A stretch of DNA of 64,000 nt from Actinomadura sp. J1-007. GTDB taxonomy: Bacteria; Actinomycetota; Actinomycetes; Streptosporangiales; Streptosporangiaceae. Location of the stretch: positions 1,240,001-1,304,000 of the forward strand of contig NZ_WING01000002.1 of the NCBI RefSeq assembly GCF_009793335.1, written 5' to 3'. Below, piece by piece: positions 17,668-26,663 of this stretch. The notes under the pieces are model-generated. The model was not told the origin of the DNA. It worked only from the letters and a program-made list of their open reading frames with translations, and did not search any database. Both the position numbers and the translations under genes were made by a program. The first letter of the stretch is position 1. Every line of letters begins with the position of its first letter.

Positions 17668-18459
17668 ATGGCTGACAGGGCTCGGCCGCCGAGCGTGGCG
17701 GGCAAGGTGATGGCGATCCTCGACGCGTTCGCCACCGGGGCCGGGCGCCCCAACCTCAGCGAGATCTGCCGCCGCGCCGGGCTGCCGCTCGCGACCGGCC
17801 ACCGCCTCGTCGGCGAGCTGGTCGCCGGCGGGTTCCTCGAACGGGTCCCGGACGGCACGTACCGCATCGGGACCCGGCTGTGGCGCATCGGCAGCCAGGC
17901 CCCGGCCGTCACCGGGCTGCGGGAGCTGGCGCTGCCGCACATGGAGGACCTGTACGAGGCGACCCACGACAACGTGCAGCTCGCCGTCCTGCGCGACGGC
18001 CGGGCGCTGTTCGTCGAGCGGCTGCGCGGGACGCGCTCGGTGCCGGTCCTCACCCAGGTCGGCGCGGCGCTGCCGCTGCACGCGACCGGGGCGGGCAAGG
18101 TGCTGCTCGCGTTCGCGCCCGAGCCCGTCCGCGAGCGGATCATCGAGGAGGGGCTCGCCCGGCACTCCGCCCGGACGATCACCGACCCGGACGAGCTGCG
18201 CCGCTCGCTGGAGCGGGTGCGCCGCACCGGCCACGCGGTCACCCGCGACGAGATGACGCTCGGCGCGGCGTCCGTCGCCGTCCCGGTGCACGACGCCGAC
18301 GGGGCGGTGGCCGCCGCGCTGTCGCTGGTCGCGCGCTCCCGGAGCGCCGACGTGCGGCGGCTGCTGCCGCCGCTCACCACCGCCGCCCGCGCGCTCTCCC
18401 GGGACGTCGCGGCACACTGGCGGGGCGGGCCTTCCGCCCAGCGGAACGCCGGGGCCTGA
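17668..18459 (+). CDS. IclR-family regulator of the pca/pob genes
   Basis: A 263-residue IclR protein. The winged helix-turn-helix is at about residues 10-75 (NLSEICRRAGLPLATGHRLVGELV) and the C-terminal effector domain at about 85-250 (GRALFVERLRGTRSVPVLTQVGAALPLHATGAGKVLLA). Members such as PcaR, PcaU and PobR respond to protocatechuate, oxoadipate or 4-hydroxybenzoate. It sits between pcaL and pobA on the same strand, and GC-rich palindromes of one pattern lie upstream of pcaH and pobA. It is therefore the likely regulator of both steps; whether it activates or represses is not visible. Confidence 0.87.
   Translation: MADRARPPSVAGKVMAILDAFATGAGRPNLSEICRRAGLPLATGHRLVGELVAGGFLERVPDGTYRIGTRLWRIGSQAPAVTGLRELALPHMEDLYEATHDNVQLAVLRDGRALFVERLRGTRSVPVLTQVGAALPLHATGAGKVLLAFAPEPVRERIIEEGLARHSARTITDPDELRRSLERVRRTGHAVTRDEMTLGAASVAVPVHDADGAVAAALSLVARSRSADVRRLLPPLTTAARALSRDVAAHWRGGPSAQRNAGA
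18432..18446. promoter_or_regulatory. 15-bp palindrome upstream of pobA, matching the pcaH site
   Basis: TTCCGC-CCA-GCGGAA is a perfect 6-bp-arm palindrome inside the last codons of the IclR gene, 81 bases before the pobA start. It shares the pattern TTCCGC-N3-GYGGAA with 13804-13818. A second small palindrome, GGAATGATTCC, lies at 18476-18486. Together they look like the operator region of pobA. Confidence 0.5.
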
Positions 18460-18527
18460 GCCTGCGGCGACGCCCGGAATGATTCCCCGGCCGGGACGTC
18501 CCCCGGCGACGAGAGGTAGGAGGCGTG

Positions 18528-19685
18528 ATGCGTACCCAGGTCGCGATCATCGGCGGAGGGCCGGCCGGGCTGCTGCTCTCCCACCTGCTGCACCGCCGGG
18601 GCATCGCCTCGGTGGTCCTGGAGAGCCGCGACCGGGCGTACGTCGAGCGGCGCCAGCGCGCGGGGATGCTGGAGCAGGGCACGACCGACGTGCTGCGCGA
18701 GAGCGGGGCGGGGGAGCGGCTCGACCGGGAGGGCCTCGTCCACCACGGTCTGGAGCTGCGGTTCGGCGGCGCGGGGCACCGGATCCCGCTGACCGAGCTG
18801 ACCGGCCGCACCGTCACCGTGTACGCGCAGACCGAGATCGTCAAGGACCTCGTCGCCCGGCGGCTGGAGGACGGCGGCGACGTGCGGTTCGAGGCCCGGG
18901 CCGTGGAGATCGACCCGGCCGCCGCGACGGTGACGTACCGGCAGGGCGGGCGGACGCGCACGCTCGAAGCCGACTACGTCGCCGGAACCGACGGGTTCCA
19001 CGGCGTCAGCCGCCCCGCCGTGCCGGGCGTGCGGACGTTCTCGCGCGAGTACCCGTTCGCGTGGCTCGGGGTCCTCGCCGACGTCCCGCCGTCCACCGAC
19101 GAGCTGATCTACGCCCACCACGACCGGGGCTTCGCCCTGCACAGCCTGCGCTCGCCGAAGGTCAGCCGGCTCTACCTCCAGGTCGCGCCGGACGAGGACC
19201 TCGCCGCCTGGCCCGACGCGCGCATCTGGGACGAGCTGGCCGCCCGGTTCGCGACCGGCGGCGGCTGGGAGCTGCGCCAGGGCCCGATCACCGACCGGTC
19301 GATCACGCCGATGCGCAGCTTCGTGGCCGAGCCGCTGCGGCACGACCGGCTGTTCCTGGCCGGGGACGCCGCGCACATCGTCCCGCCGACCGGCGCGAAG
19401 GGCCTCAACCTGGCCGTCTCCGACGTGACCGTCCTCGCCCGCGCCTTCGCCGAACGCTACGCGTCGGGCTCCGAGACCCTGCTCGACGGCTACTCGGAGA
19501 CGTGCCTGCGGCGCGTGTGGAGGGCCGAGCACTTCTCGTACTGGATGACGACGCTCCTGCACGCCGACCCGCACGCCGACGACTTCGCGCGCAGGCTCCA
19601 GCGCTCGCATCTCGACTACGTGGCGTCCTCCCGGGCCGCCGCGACGTCGCTCGCCGAGAACTACGTCGGCCTGCCCCTCCCGTAG
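18528..19685 (+). CDS. pobA: 4-hydroxybenzoate 3-monooxygenase
   Basis: A 385-residue flavin monooxygenase that hydroxylates 4-hydroxybenzoate to protocatechuate, feeding the pca genes. The FAD-binding start VAIIGGGPAGLLLSHLLHRRG, the substrate segment ERRQRAGMLEQGT, the DG motif YVAGTDGFHGVSR and the flavin segment LFLAGDAAHIVPPTGAKGLN are all present. AGGAGG lies just upstream; GTG at 18525 one codon earlier is an equal candidate start. Length is normal for PobA. It follows the IclR gene by about 65 bases. Confidence 0.93.
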   Translation: MRTQVAIIGGGPAGLLLSHLLHRRGIASVVLESRDRAYVERRQRAGMLEQGTTDVLRESGAGERLDREGLVHHGLELRFGGAGHRIPLTELTGRTVTVYAQTEIVKDLVARRLEDGGDVRFEARAVEIDPAAATVTYRQGGRTRTLEADYVAGTDGFHGVSRPAVPGVRTFSREYPFAWLGVLADVPPSTDELIYAHHDRGFALHSLRSPKVSRLYLQVAPDEDLAAWPDARIWDELAARFATGGGWELRQGPITDRSITPMRSFVAEPLRHDRLFLAGDAAHIVPPTGAKGLNLAVSDVTVLARAFAERYASGSETLLDGYSETCLRRVWRAEHFSYWMTTLLHADPHADDFARRLQRSHLDYVASSRAAATSLAENYVGLPLP

Positions 19686-19840
19686 CCGTCCGCGCCCAGG
19701 GGCGCCGCGCCCGAGGAGGGCACGACGGTCCGCCGGGAAGGGGGCACGGCGGGCCGCCGCGCTGACGCCACCATGCCCGCCGAGCGCGCGTCCAAAATCA
19801 ACGCGCGGTACGACCTCGTTCCGCGGGTGAGATGCACATC

Positions 19841-19871
19841 ACGTAAATTGGCAGCCCCTGTAATTTTGCGT
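19841..19871. promoter_or_regulatory. AT-rich promoter region with imperfect inverted repeat upstream of the MMPL gene
   Basis: Within the 244-bp gap between pobA and the MMPL gene, ACGTAAATT at 19841-19849 pairs imperfectly with AATTTTGCGT at 19862-19871. This is the only AT-rich patch in the gap and lies about 60 bases before the proposed TTG start. It is a plausible promoter with a regulator site; no regulator gene is adjacent. Confidence 0.35.
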
Positions 19872-19929
19872 GGTGTGCAAGTTCGTTCTACGGTGGAGGG
19901 CACACGCCGGCGTCGATGGGAATCCACTC

Positions 19930-22139
19930 TTGGCCACGTTCCTCTACCGGCTCGGCCGGTTCTCCTTCCGGAGGCGCGGGCTCGTCGCCCTGCTCTGGGT
20001 GGGGCTGCTCGTGCTGTTCGCCGTCGGCGCCGCCACCCTCAAGGGGCCGACCTCCAACGACTTCTCGATCCCCGGCACCGAGTCCCAGAAGGCGATCGAC
20101 CTGCTGAAGGACCGGATGCCGCAGGCGTCCGCCGACGGGGCGACCGCCCGCGTCGTGTTCGCCGCGCCCGCGGGCCGCACCCTCACCGAGCCGTCCGCCA
20201 AGGCCGCGGTCGAACGGGTCGTCGGCGCGCTCAAGTCAGCGCCGCAGGTCGCGAGCGCCGTCGACCCGTACGGCGCGAAATCCGTCTCGCCGGACGGCCG
20301 GATCGCCTACACCCAGGTCACCTACAAGGTGTCGCCGATCGACGTGACCGGCGCGTCCCGCGACGCCCTCGCCGCCGCGGCGGAGCCCGGCCGCGCCGCC
20401 GGGCTCGCGGTCGAGATGGGCGGCAGCGCGACGCAGACGATGCCGGAGCAGAGCGCGACCGAGGTCATCGGCGTGGCGGTCGCCGCGGTGGTGCTGGTCG
20501 TCACGTTCGGCTCGCTCGTCGCGGCCGGGCTGCCGCTGCTGAACGCCCTGCTCGGGGTGGGCATCGCGATGGCGGCGATCACGGCCGCGACCGGGCTGTT
20601 CGAGATGAGCTCGACCACCTCCACGCTGGCGCTGATGCTCGGGCTCGCCGTCGCGATCGACTACGCGCTGTTCATCGTCTCCCGCTACCGGCACGAGCTG
20701 GAGGAGGGCCGCGAGGGCGAGGAGGCGGCGGGCCGGGCGGTCGGCACCGCCGGGTCCGCCGTGGTGTTCGCCGGGCTCACCGTCGTCATCGCCCTCGCGG
20801 GCCTCGCGGTCGTCGGCATCCCGCTGCTCACCGAGATGGGCCTCGCCGCCGCGGGCGCCGTCGTCGTCGCCGTCCTCATCGCGCTCAGCCTGCTCCCCGC
20901 GCTGCTCGGCTTCGCCGGGCGCAGGGTGCTCGGCGGCTGGATCCCCGGCCTGCGCGGCGGGCGCGCGAAGCCGGGCGGCGGCCCGCGGGCGGGGGAGCGG
21001 TGGGCCCGGTTCGTCGTCCGGCGTCCGCTGCCGGTGCTGCTGGTCGCCGTCGCCGGCATGGGCGTGGTCGCCGCGCCCGCCCTCGACCTGCGGCTCGGCC
21101 TGCCCGGCGACGAGATCGCCTCCCCCGACACCACCCAGCGCAAGGCGTACGACCTGCTCGACAAGGGCTTCGGCCCCGGCTTCAACGGGCCCCTCACGGT
21201 CGTCGTGGACGCCGGGGAGGGCGGCCGGGCGCGGGACGCCGCGGGGCGGTTCGCCGGCGAGGTCGAGGGCCTCGGGGACGTCGCCGCCGTCACCCCGCCC
21301 GTCGTGAACGGCCGGGGCGACACCGCGATGCTGAGCGTCGTGCCGAAGAGCGGGCCGAGCAGCGAGGCGACCGAGGACCTCGTGTCGGCCATCCGCGACC
21401 GGGGCGACGCGCTGGCGACGGCCACCGGGGCGCGCGCCATGGTCACCGGGCCGACCGCGATGAACATCGACGTGTCGGCCAAGCTCGGGCAGGCGCTGCC
21501 GCCCTACCTCGCGGTCGTCGTCGGGCTGGCGTTCGTCCTGCTGACGCTGGTGTTCCGGTCGCTGCTGGTGCCGCTGAAGGCGACCCTCGGGTTCCTGCTC
21601 ACGGTCGCCGCGACGTTCGGCGCGGTCGTCGCGGTGTTCCAGTGGGGCTGGCTCGCCGGCCCGCTCGGCGTGCGGGAGACCGGGCCGATCATGAGCATGA
21701 TGCCGATCTTCATGATCGGGGTGGTGTTCGGCCTCGCGATGGACTACCAGGTGTTCCTGGTCACCCGGATGCGCGAGGAGCACGTGCACGGCGCCGGGCC
21801 GAAGGAGGCGGTGGCCGTCGGGTTCCGGCACGGCGCCCGGGTGGTCTCCGCGGCCGCCGTCATCATGATCGCGGTGTTCGCCGGGTTCGTCGCCTCGGAC
21901 GAGTCGATGATCAAGATGATGGGGTTCGCGCTGGCCGCCGGCGTGGCGTTCGACGCGTTCGTGGTCAGGATGACGATCGTGCCCGCCGTGATGGCCCTGT
22001 TCGGGCGGGCCGCCTGGTGGCTGCCACGATGGCTGGCGAGGATCGTGCCGAACGTGGACGTCGAGGGCGAGGGGCTGCGGCGCCCTCCGGCCGGCGGCGC
22101 GGGCGGGACGGGAGGAAGCTGGAGGCCACCCGCACCTGA
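19930..22139 (+). CDS. MMPL/RND-type membrane exporter
   Basis: An about 736-residue MmpL-family transporter. It has two repeats, each made of one N-terminal membrane helix, a periplasmic loop and a five-helix bundle; the conserved ALMLGLAVAIDYALFIVSRYRHE and FGLAMDYQVFLVTRMREE segments are near residues 235 and 610. Such proteins move lipids or drugs outward using the proton gradient. TTG at 19930 gives the family-typical start MATFLYRLGRFSFRRRGLV. As sequenced the frame continues into the next gene, giving an apparent 1055-residue fusion. One extra base between 22081 and 22117 would give the ending KLEATRT and a stop at 22139, right before a strong hairpin. That is the reading preferred here. 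Confidence 0.82.
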
Positions 22140-22148
22140 ACGACGCAC

Positions 22149-22180
22149 CGGGCCGCCCCGCACGGGCGCGGGGCGGCCCG
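22149..22180 (+). terminator. Perfect 13-bp hairpin after the MMPL gene
   Basis: Arms 22149-22161 (CGGGCCGCCCCGC) and 22168-22180 are exact complements around a 6-nt loop. It begins 9 bases after the stop proposed for the MMPL gene and 45 bases before the PAP2 start. A hairpin this strong inside a coding linker would be odd, so it supports two separate genes. Confidence 0.65.
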
Positions 22181-22224
22181 CACGGCTCCCGACCGCCGGG
22201 GGCCGACCACCCGAAGGACCGCGC

Positions 22225-23037
22225 ATGAAGCTCCCCCAGCCGCCGGAACGGCTCAGGCGACCCGCCCGCCCGGGCGGCGGCCCGCCGGGCGGGCGGCCGC
22301 GCCCGGTCCGGGAGCTGGTGCTGATCGCCGTGCTGTTCGGCGTCTACAAGCTCGGCCGCCTCGCCGCATCGGGCCGGGTCGGCGAGGCGTTCTCCAACGC
22401 CCGCGGCGTCTGGGACCTGGAGCGGCGCCTGCGGCTGCCGAACGAGGCGGTCGTCCAGCACGCCCTGCTGCACAGCCGCGTGCTGGTCCACGCCGCCGAC
22501 TCCTACTACGCCTACGTGCACTTCCCGGCGACCGCCGCGTTCCTGATCTGGATCTACCTGCGCCGGCCCGCGCACTACCGGTGGGTCCGGCGGGTCGTGG
22601 TGGCGCTGACGGCCGGCGGGCTCGTGCTGCACCTGCTCGTCCCGCTGGCGCCGCCGCGGATGCTCGCGGTCACCGGCCTGGTCGACACCGGCGCGAAGTA
22701 CGGCCCGGCGGTGTACGGCGCGCCGCAGACCGACACGGTCTCCAACCAGTACGCCGCGATGCCGTCCCTGCACATCGGCTGGGCCGCCGTCGTCGCCGTC
22801 GGCCTCGTCGTCGCGACCCGCACGCGGTGGCGCTGGCTGTGGCTGGCGCACCCGGCCCTCACCACGGCCGTGGTGGTGGGCACCGCCAACCACTACTGGC
22901 TGGACGGTGCGGTCGTCGCGGTCCTGCTCGCGACGGTCCTCGCGGTCGTCCGCCCCCCGGCCCGCGCGGCGCTCGCGCTCGGGTCGCGGCGCGTCGCGGT
23001 CGCGGCGGGCCCGATGAGGACGGCGCGCCGCGAGTGA
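22225..23037 (+). CDS. PAP2-superfamily membrane phosphatase
   Basis: A 270-residue membrane protein with about six hydrophobic segments and the phosphatidic acid phosphatase 2/inositolphosphotransferase pattern. The second motif is seen in MPSLHIGWAAVV near residue 180 and the third in VGTANHYWLDGAVVA near residue 223, where the histidine is the nucleophile and an aspartate assists. The first motif (KxxxxxxRP) is weak. Members dephosphorylate lipid phosphates or make inositol phosphoceramide-like lipids. ATG at 22225 follows GAAGGA. It reads in the same frame as the MMPL gene upstream; see that entry for why a fusion is doubted. Confidence 0.78.
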   Translation: MKLPQPPERLRRPARPGGGPPGGRPRPVRELVLIAVLFGVYKLGRLAASGRVGEAFSNARGVWDLERRLRLPNEAVVQHALLHSRVLVHAADSYYAYVHFPATAAFLIWIYLRRPAHYRWVRRVVVALTAGGLVLHLLVPLAPPRMLAVTGLVDTGAKYGPAVYGAPQTDTVSNQYAAMPSLHIGWAAVVAVGLVVATRTRWRWLWLAHPALTTAVVVGTANHYWLDGAVVAVLLATVLAVVRPPARAALALGSRRVAVAAGPMRTARRE

Positions 23038-23054
23038 CCGCGCTTCGAGCGCGG
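23038..23054. terminator. Hairpin between convergent PAP2 and cphA genes
   Basis: CCGCGCT-TCG-AGCGCGG forms a perfect 7-bp stem with a 3-nt loop directly after the PAP2 stop and 10 bases from the repaired cphA stop. It could end transcription from both sides. Confidence 0.5.
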
Positions 23055-23064
23055 GCGGCCGCGC

Positions 23065-25724
23065 TCACGGCGCGGGCGACACGGCGTCCGGGTGCGGGAC
23101 GGCGCCGAGCGTCTCCAGCAGCTCGGTCACCGGCTGGAGCCGCTCGTACAGCAGCAGGACCGGCTCGCCCGGGCGGCGAGGTCCAGCGCCGAGGTCACCG
23201 CGGCCTTGAGGTCGCCCGCCGGGCGGTGCCGCACGCCCGGCCGGGCCTCCCGCAGGCCCTCGGAGATGAGCCGGGTCATCTCCCCGGGACGGCGCCCGCG
23301 CAGGTCCTCGTCCTCGTAGACGACGACGCGGCCGAACGACCGGGCGACGGCCCGCGCGGTCTCGCCGACCAGGCTGTCGCAGCGGTCGCCGGGCAGCGTG
23401 ACGGCGGCGACGCCCCCGCGGCCCCAGCGCCGTTCGACGAACGCGCCCATCGCGGTGACGGCGGCCGGGTTGTGCGCGTAGTCGACCAGCACCGGGTTGG
23501 CGCCGACCAGGTACGCGCAGCCGCGGCCCGGGTTGCGGGTGTGCGGCTCGAACGCGCGCAGCGCCCCCGCCGCCGCGTCCACCGGCACGCCGAGCGCGCG
23601 GGCGGCGGCGAGCGCGGCGAGCGCGTTCGCGACCACGTGCCGGGCGTGCCCGCCGAACGCGCCCGCGACCTCCGCCACCGATAGCACCCGGACGCGGAGC
23701 CCGGCGGACGCCTCGGTCAGCCAGCCGTCCTCGGCGACGTAGGCGGTGCCGCCCTCGGCGAGGTGCCGGACGACGGCCGGCGCGTCCGGGCGCGTCGCGA
23801 AGTAGCGGATCACCGGCTCCCGGTCGCGGACCGCGTCCCGCCCGGCCAGCGCGGCGGACGCGGGGTCCTCGGCGTTCAGGACGAGCCCGCCGCCGCGCAC
23901 GATCTCCTCGGCGACCAGCGCCTTGATGCCGGCGAGGTCGTCCAGCGTCTCAGTGCCGTCCACGCCGAGGTGGTCGGCGGTGATGTTGGTGACGACCGCG
24001 ACGTCGGCGCGGTCGTAGCCGAGGCCGCGCCGGACGATGCCGCCGCGCGCGGTCTCCAGCACCGCCGCGTCCACCGACCGGTCGCCGAGCACCATCTCCG
24101 CCGAACGGGGCCCGGACGCGTCGGACCTGTGCACGAGCCGCCCGCCGATGTGGACGCCGTCGGTGCTGGTCAGGCCCGTGCGCAGGCCGCACGCCTCCAG
24201 CATCCGCGCGATCATCCGGACCGTGGTGGTCTTGCCGTTGGTGCCGGTCACCGACACGACCGGGACCCGCGACGGCGTGCCCGGCGGGTACATCAGGTCC
24301 AGGACGTCCCCGGCGACGTCGCGGCCCTCGCCCTCGTACGGCGCGAGGTGCATGCGCAGGCCGGGCGCGGCGTTGACCTCCAGGATCCCGGCGGCCCCGG
24401 GATCGGACGGCGGCGGCGACGCGATGTCGGGCAGCCGCAGGTCGATCCCGCACACGTCCATGCCGACCGTCGCGGCGGCCCGCACGCACAGGTCGGCCGC
24501 CTCGGGATGGACCTCGGCGGTCACGTCCCGGCTCGTCCCGCCGGTGGACAGGTTGGCGTTGCGGCGCAGCCACACCGTCTCGCCCGCCGCCGGGACCGTG
24601 CCCGGACCGTGGCCCCGCCGCGCCAGGTTCGCCAGCTCGGCCGCGCCGAGCGCGATCCGGGTGAGCGGCCGGTCGTGGCCCTCGCCGCGCGCCGGGTCGG
24701 CGTTGACCCGCTCGACCAGCTCGGCGACCGTGGCCGCGCCGTCGCCGGTCACGTGCGCGGCGGTCACCTCGGCGGCGGCCGAGACCCGCCCGCCGACGAC
24801 CAGCACCCGGTAGTCCCTGCCCGGGACGTACGACTCGACGAGCACCTCCCCGCCGCCCGCGGACGCGGCGGCGAACGCGGCCACGACCTCCGGGACGGTG
24901 GTCAGCTCGATGTGCACGCCCTCGCCCTGGTGCCCCGCGAGCGGCTTGACGACGACGGGCGGCCCGACGGAACGCAGCGCCTCGACCGCGGCGGCGGAGG
25001 TGGCGACGGTCTCGCCGTCCGGGACGGGCAGGCCCGCCTGCGCGAGCAGCCGGTGCGCGAGCCGCTTGTCGGCGGCGATCTCCATGCCGATCGCGGACGT
25101 CGCGTCCGTCATCGCGGCCCACACGGTGCGGCGGTGCCGCCCGTAGCCGAGCTGGAGCAGGTTCAGGTCGCCGACGCGGCGCACCGGGACGCCCCGCCGC
25201 CGCGCCGCCCGCGCGAGCGCCGCGGTGCTCACCCCGAGCCGTCCGCGCTCGTGCTCGGCGGCGACCCGGGCGAGGCCCTCGGCGAGGTCGGGGGCGCGCC
25301 CGGCGAGCACGCCGCCCACCAGCCGCACCGCGAGCGCGAGCAGCCCGGCGACGACCGGGCTGTCGGGCGGCTCGTCGCGCGGGCACTCCAGCACCACGTC
25401 GTAGCTGCCCGGGCCGCCCGCGCGGACGGTGCGGCCGAAGTGGACGTCGCGGCCGATCAGGCCCGACAGCTCCAGCGTGACGTGCTCGGTGACGTGCCCG
25501 AAGTAGGTGCCGCGGGCCATCGCGTCGAGCAGCCCGCCGGGACGGCCCGCCGAGCAGTGGTGGTCCGCGAGGCCGGGCAGCGCCCGGACGAGCCGTTCGG
25601 CGAAGCCGGGATGGTCGGTGGTCTCGTGCCCGGTGAGGCCCTCCAGTTCCAGGCGGGCGATCGCGACCGGGCGCGACAGGTAGACGTTGGGGCCGCCGAG
25701 GCGGCGCAGACGGTCGAGCCGCAT
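23065..25724 (-). CDS. cphA: Cyanophycin synthetase
   Basis: An about 886-residue ligase that polymerises aspartate and arginine into the storage polymer cyanophycin. Domain order is normal: N-terminal domain to about residue 160, ATP-grasp domain (PPVVVKPLAGHQGEGVHIEL near 265), then a Mur-ligase-like domain with the P-loop VTGTNGKTTT near residue 495 and the later MFVERR-like tail region. It begins MRLDRLRRLGGPNVYLSRPV at ATG 25724. As sequenced the last 35 residues are lost in a frameshift. Adding one G to the GGG run at 23171-23173 restores a typical end (PGEPVLLLYERLQPVTELLE) and a stop at 23065. Its ribosome site lies in the end of cphB, 5 bases upstream, so the two are co-expressed. 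Confidence 0.9.
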
Positions 25725-25729
25725 GTGGG

Positions 25730-26572
25730 CTATTCCTCCTCGCCGCGCATCCGCCCGATGGCGGGGCGGCGTCGGGCCATCTCGAACGAGCAGCCGGCCG
25801 GCAGCAGGTGCAGGTCCACGTTGAACATCGCCATCGGCTCGTCGTCCTCCGCGGCGAACGCGACGACCGACTGGTCGGCGTCCACGACGGTCACCACGCC
25901 GGTGCCGACGACCTCGAACCGGTCGTCGGCGAGGACGATCGCGGTGTCCTCGTCCACCCCGACGCCGAGCAGCCTGATGTCGAGGGCGATGCCGCTGAGC
26001 AGCCTCGGCAGCCGCCCGCGCTCGTTGAAGTGCATGTCGATGAGCACGTTGTCCCACAGGCCGAGCCCGGGGCCGATCCGGACGCTGGACGCGGCGACCT
26101 CGTGCCCGTGCCCGCCGAGGATCATCCAGTGCCCCATCGCGGTGGCGCCCGCGCTGGTGCCGGCGATGACCAGGCCCTCGCCGTCCAGCCGCCGCCGCAG
26201 CAGCTCGTTGGTCCGCGAGCCGACGAGCGTGCGGATGCGGGACTGGTCGCCGCCGCTGAACAGCACGCCGGTGGCCGCGTCCAGCGCCGCGAGCGTCGCC
26301 GGGTCGTCGGCCGCGGCGCGGCCGAGCAGCCGCAGGTCGCGGACCCGGGTGACGCCGAGGCGGCCGAAGACGGCGGTGTACTCCTCGGCGACCTCGCCGG
26401 GGACGTCGGTGGCGGTCGTGACCACCACGATCCGGGCGTCCCGGCCGCCGGACAGCGTCACGAACGTCTCCAGCGGGCCGGAGCCGCAGGTGCGGTTCTC
26501 CGCGCCGCCGATGATGAGCAGCCGGCCGCGGTGGCCGGCGCCCTCCCCGGCATCCCCTTCGCTGTCCTCCAC
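25730..26572 (-). CDS. cphB: Cyanophycinase
   Basis: A 280-residue serine peptidase of the S51 family that degrades cyanophycin to beta-Asp-Arg dipeptides. The nucleophile elbow is GTSAGATAMG near residue 135, preceded by GVLFSGGDQSRI, and a glutamate/histidine region follows. The ATG at 26572 starts an acidic 15-residue leader before the first strand (RLLIIGGAENR). It is the first gene of the cphB-cphA unit. Having both enzymes indicates a regulated nitrogen reserve rather than scavenging alone. It is divergent from lysX across about 90 bases. Confidence 0.9.
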   Translation of the reverse strand: MEDSEGDAGEGAGHRGRLLIIGGAENRTCGSGPLETFVTLSGGRDARIVVVTTATDVPGEVAEEYTAVFGRLGVTRVRDLRLLGRAAADDPATLAALDAATGVLFSGGDQSRIRTLVGSRTNELLRRRLDGEGLVIAGTSAGATAMGHWMILGGHGHEVAASSVRIGPGLGLWDNVLIDMHFNERGRLPRLLSGIALDIRLLGVGVDEDTAIVLADDRFEVVGTGVVTVVDADQSVVAFAAEDDEPMAMFNVDLHLLPAGCSFEMARRRPAIGRMRGEEE

Positions 26573-26663
26573 ACCGGGTTGGTTACCCTGTGATCACTGA
26601 ACGTAGTCGTGCGATCGCGTGGGGCCGTCCGGCCCGGGGGAACGGCATCGGTCGGGGGACAGG

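Noticed and set aside
19930..23037. A genuine 1055-residue MMPL-PAP2 fusion protein
   Set aside because: The linker includes a terminator-like hairpin, a separate ribosome site and start, and a one-base repair gives a natural stop. Listed as two genes.
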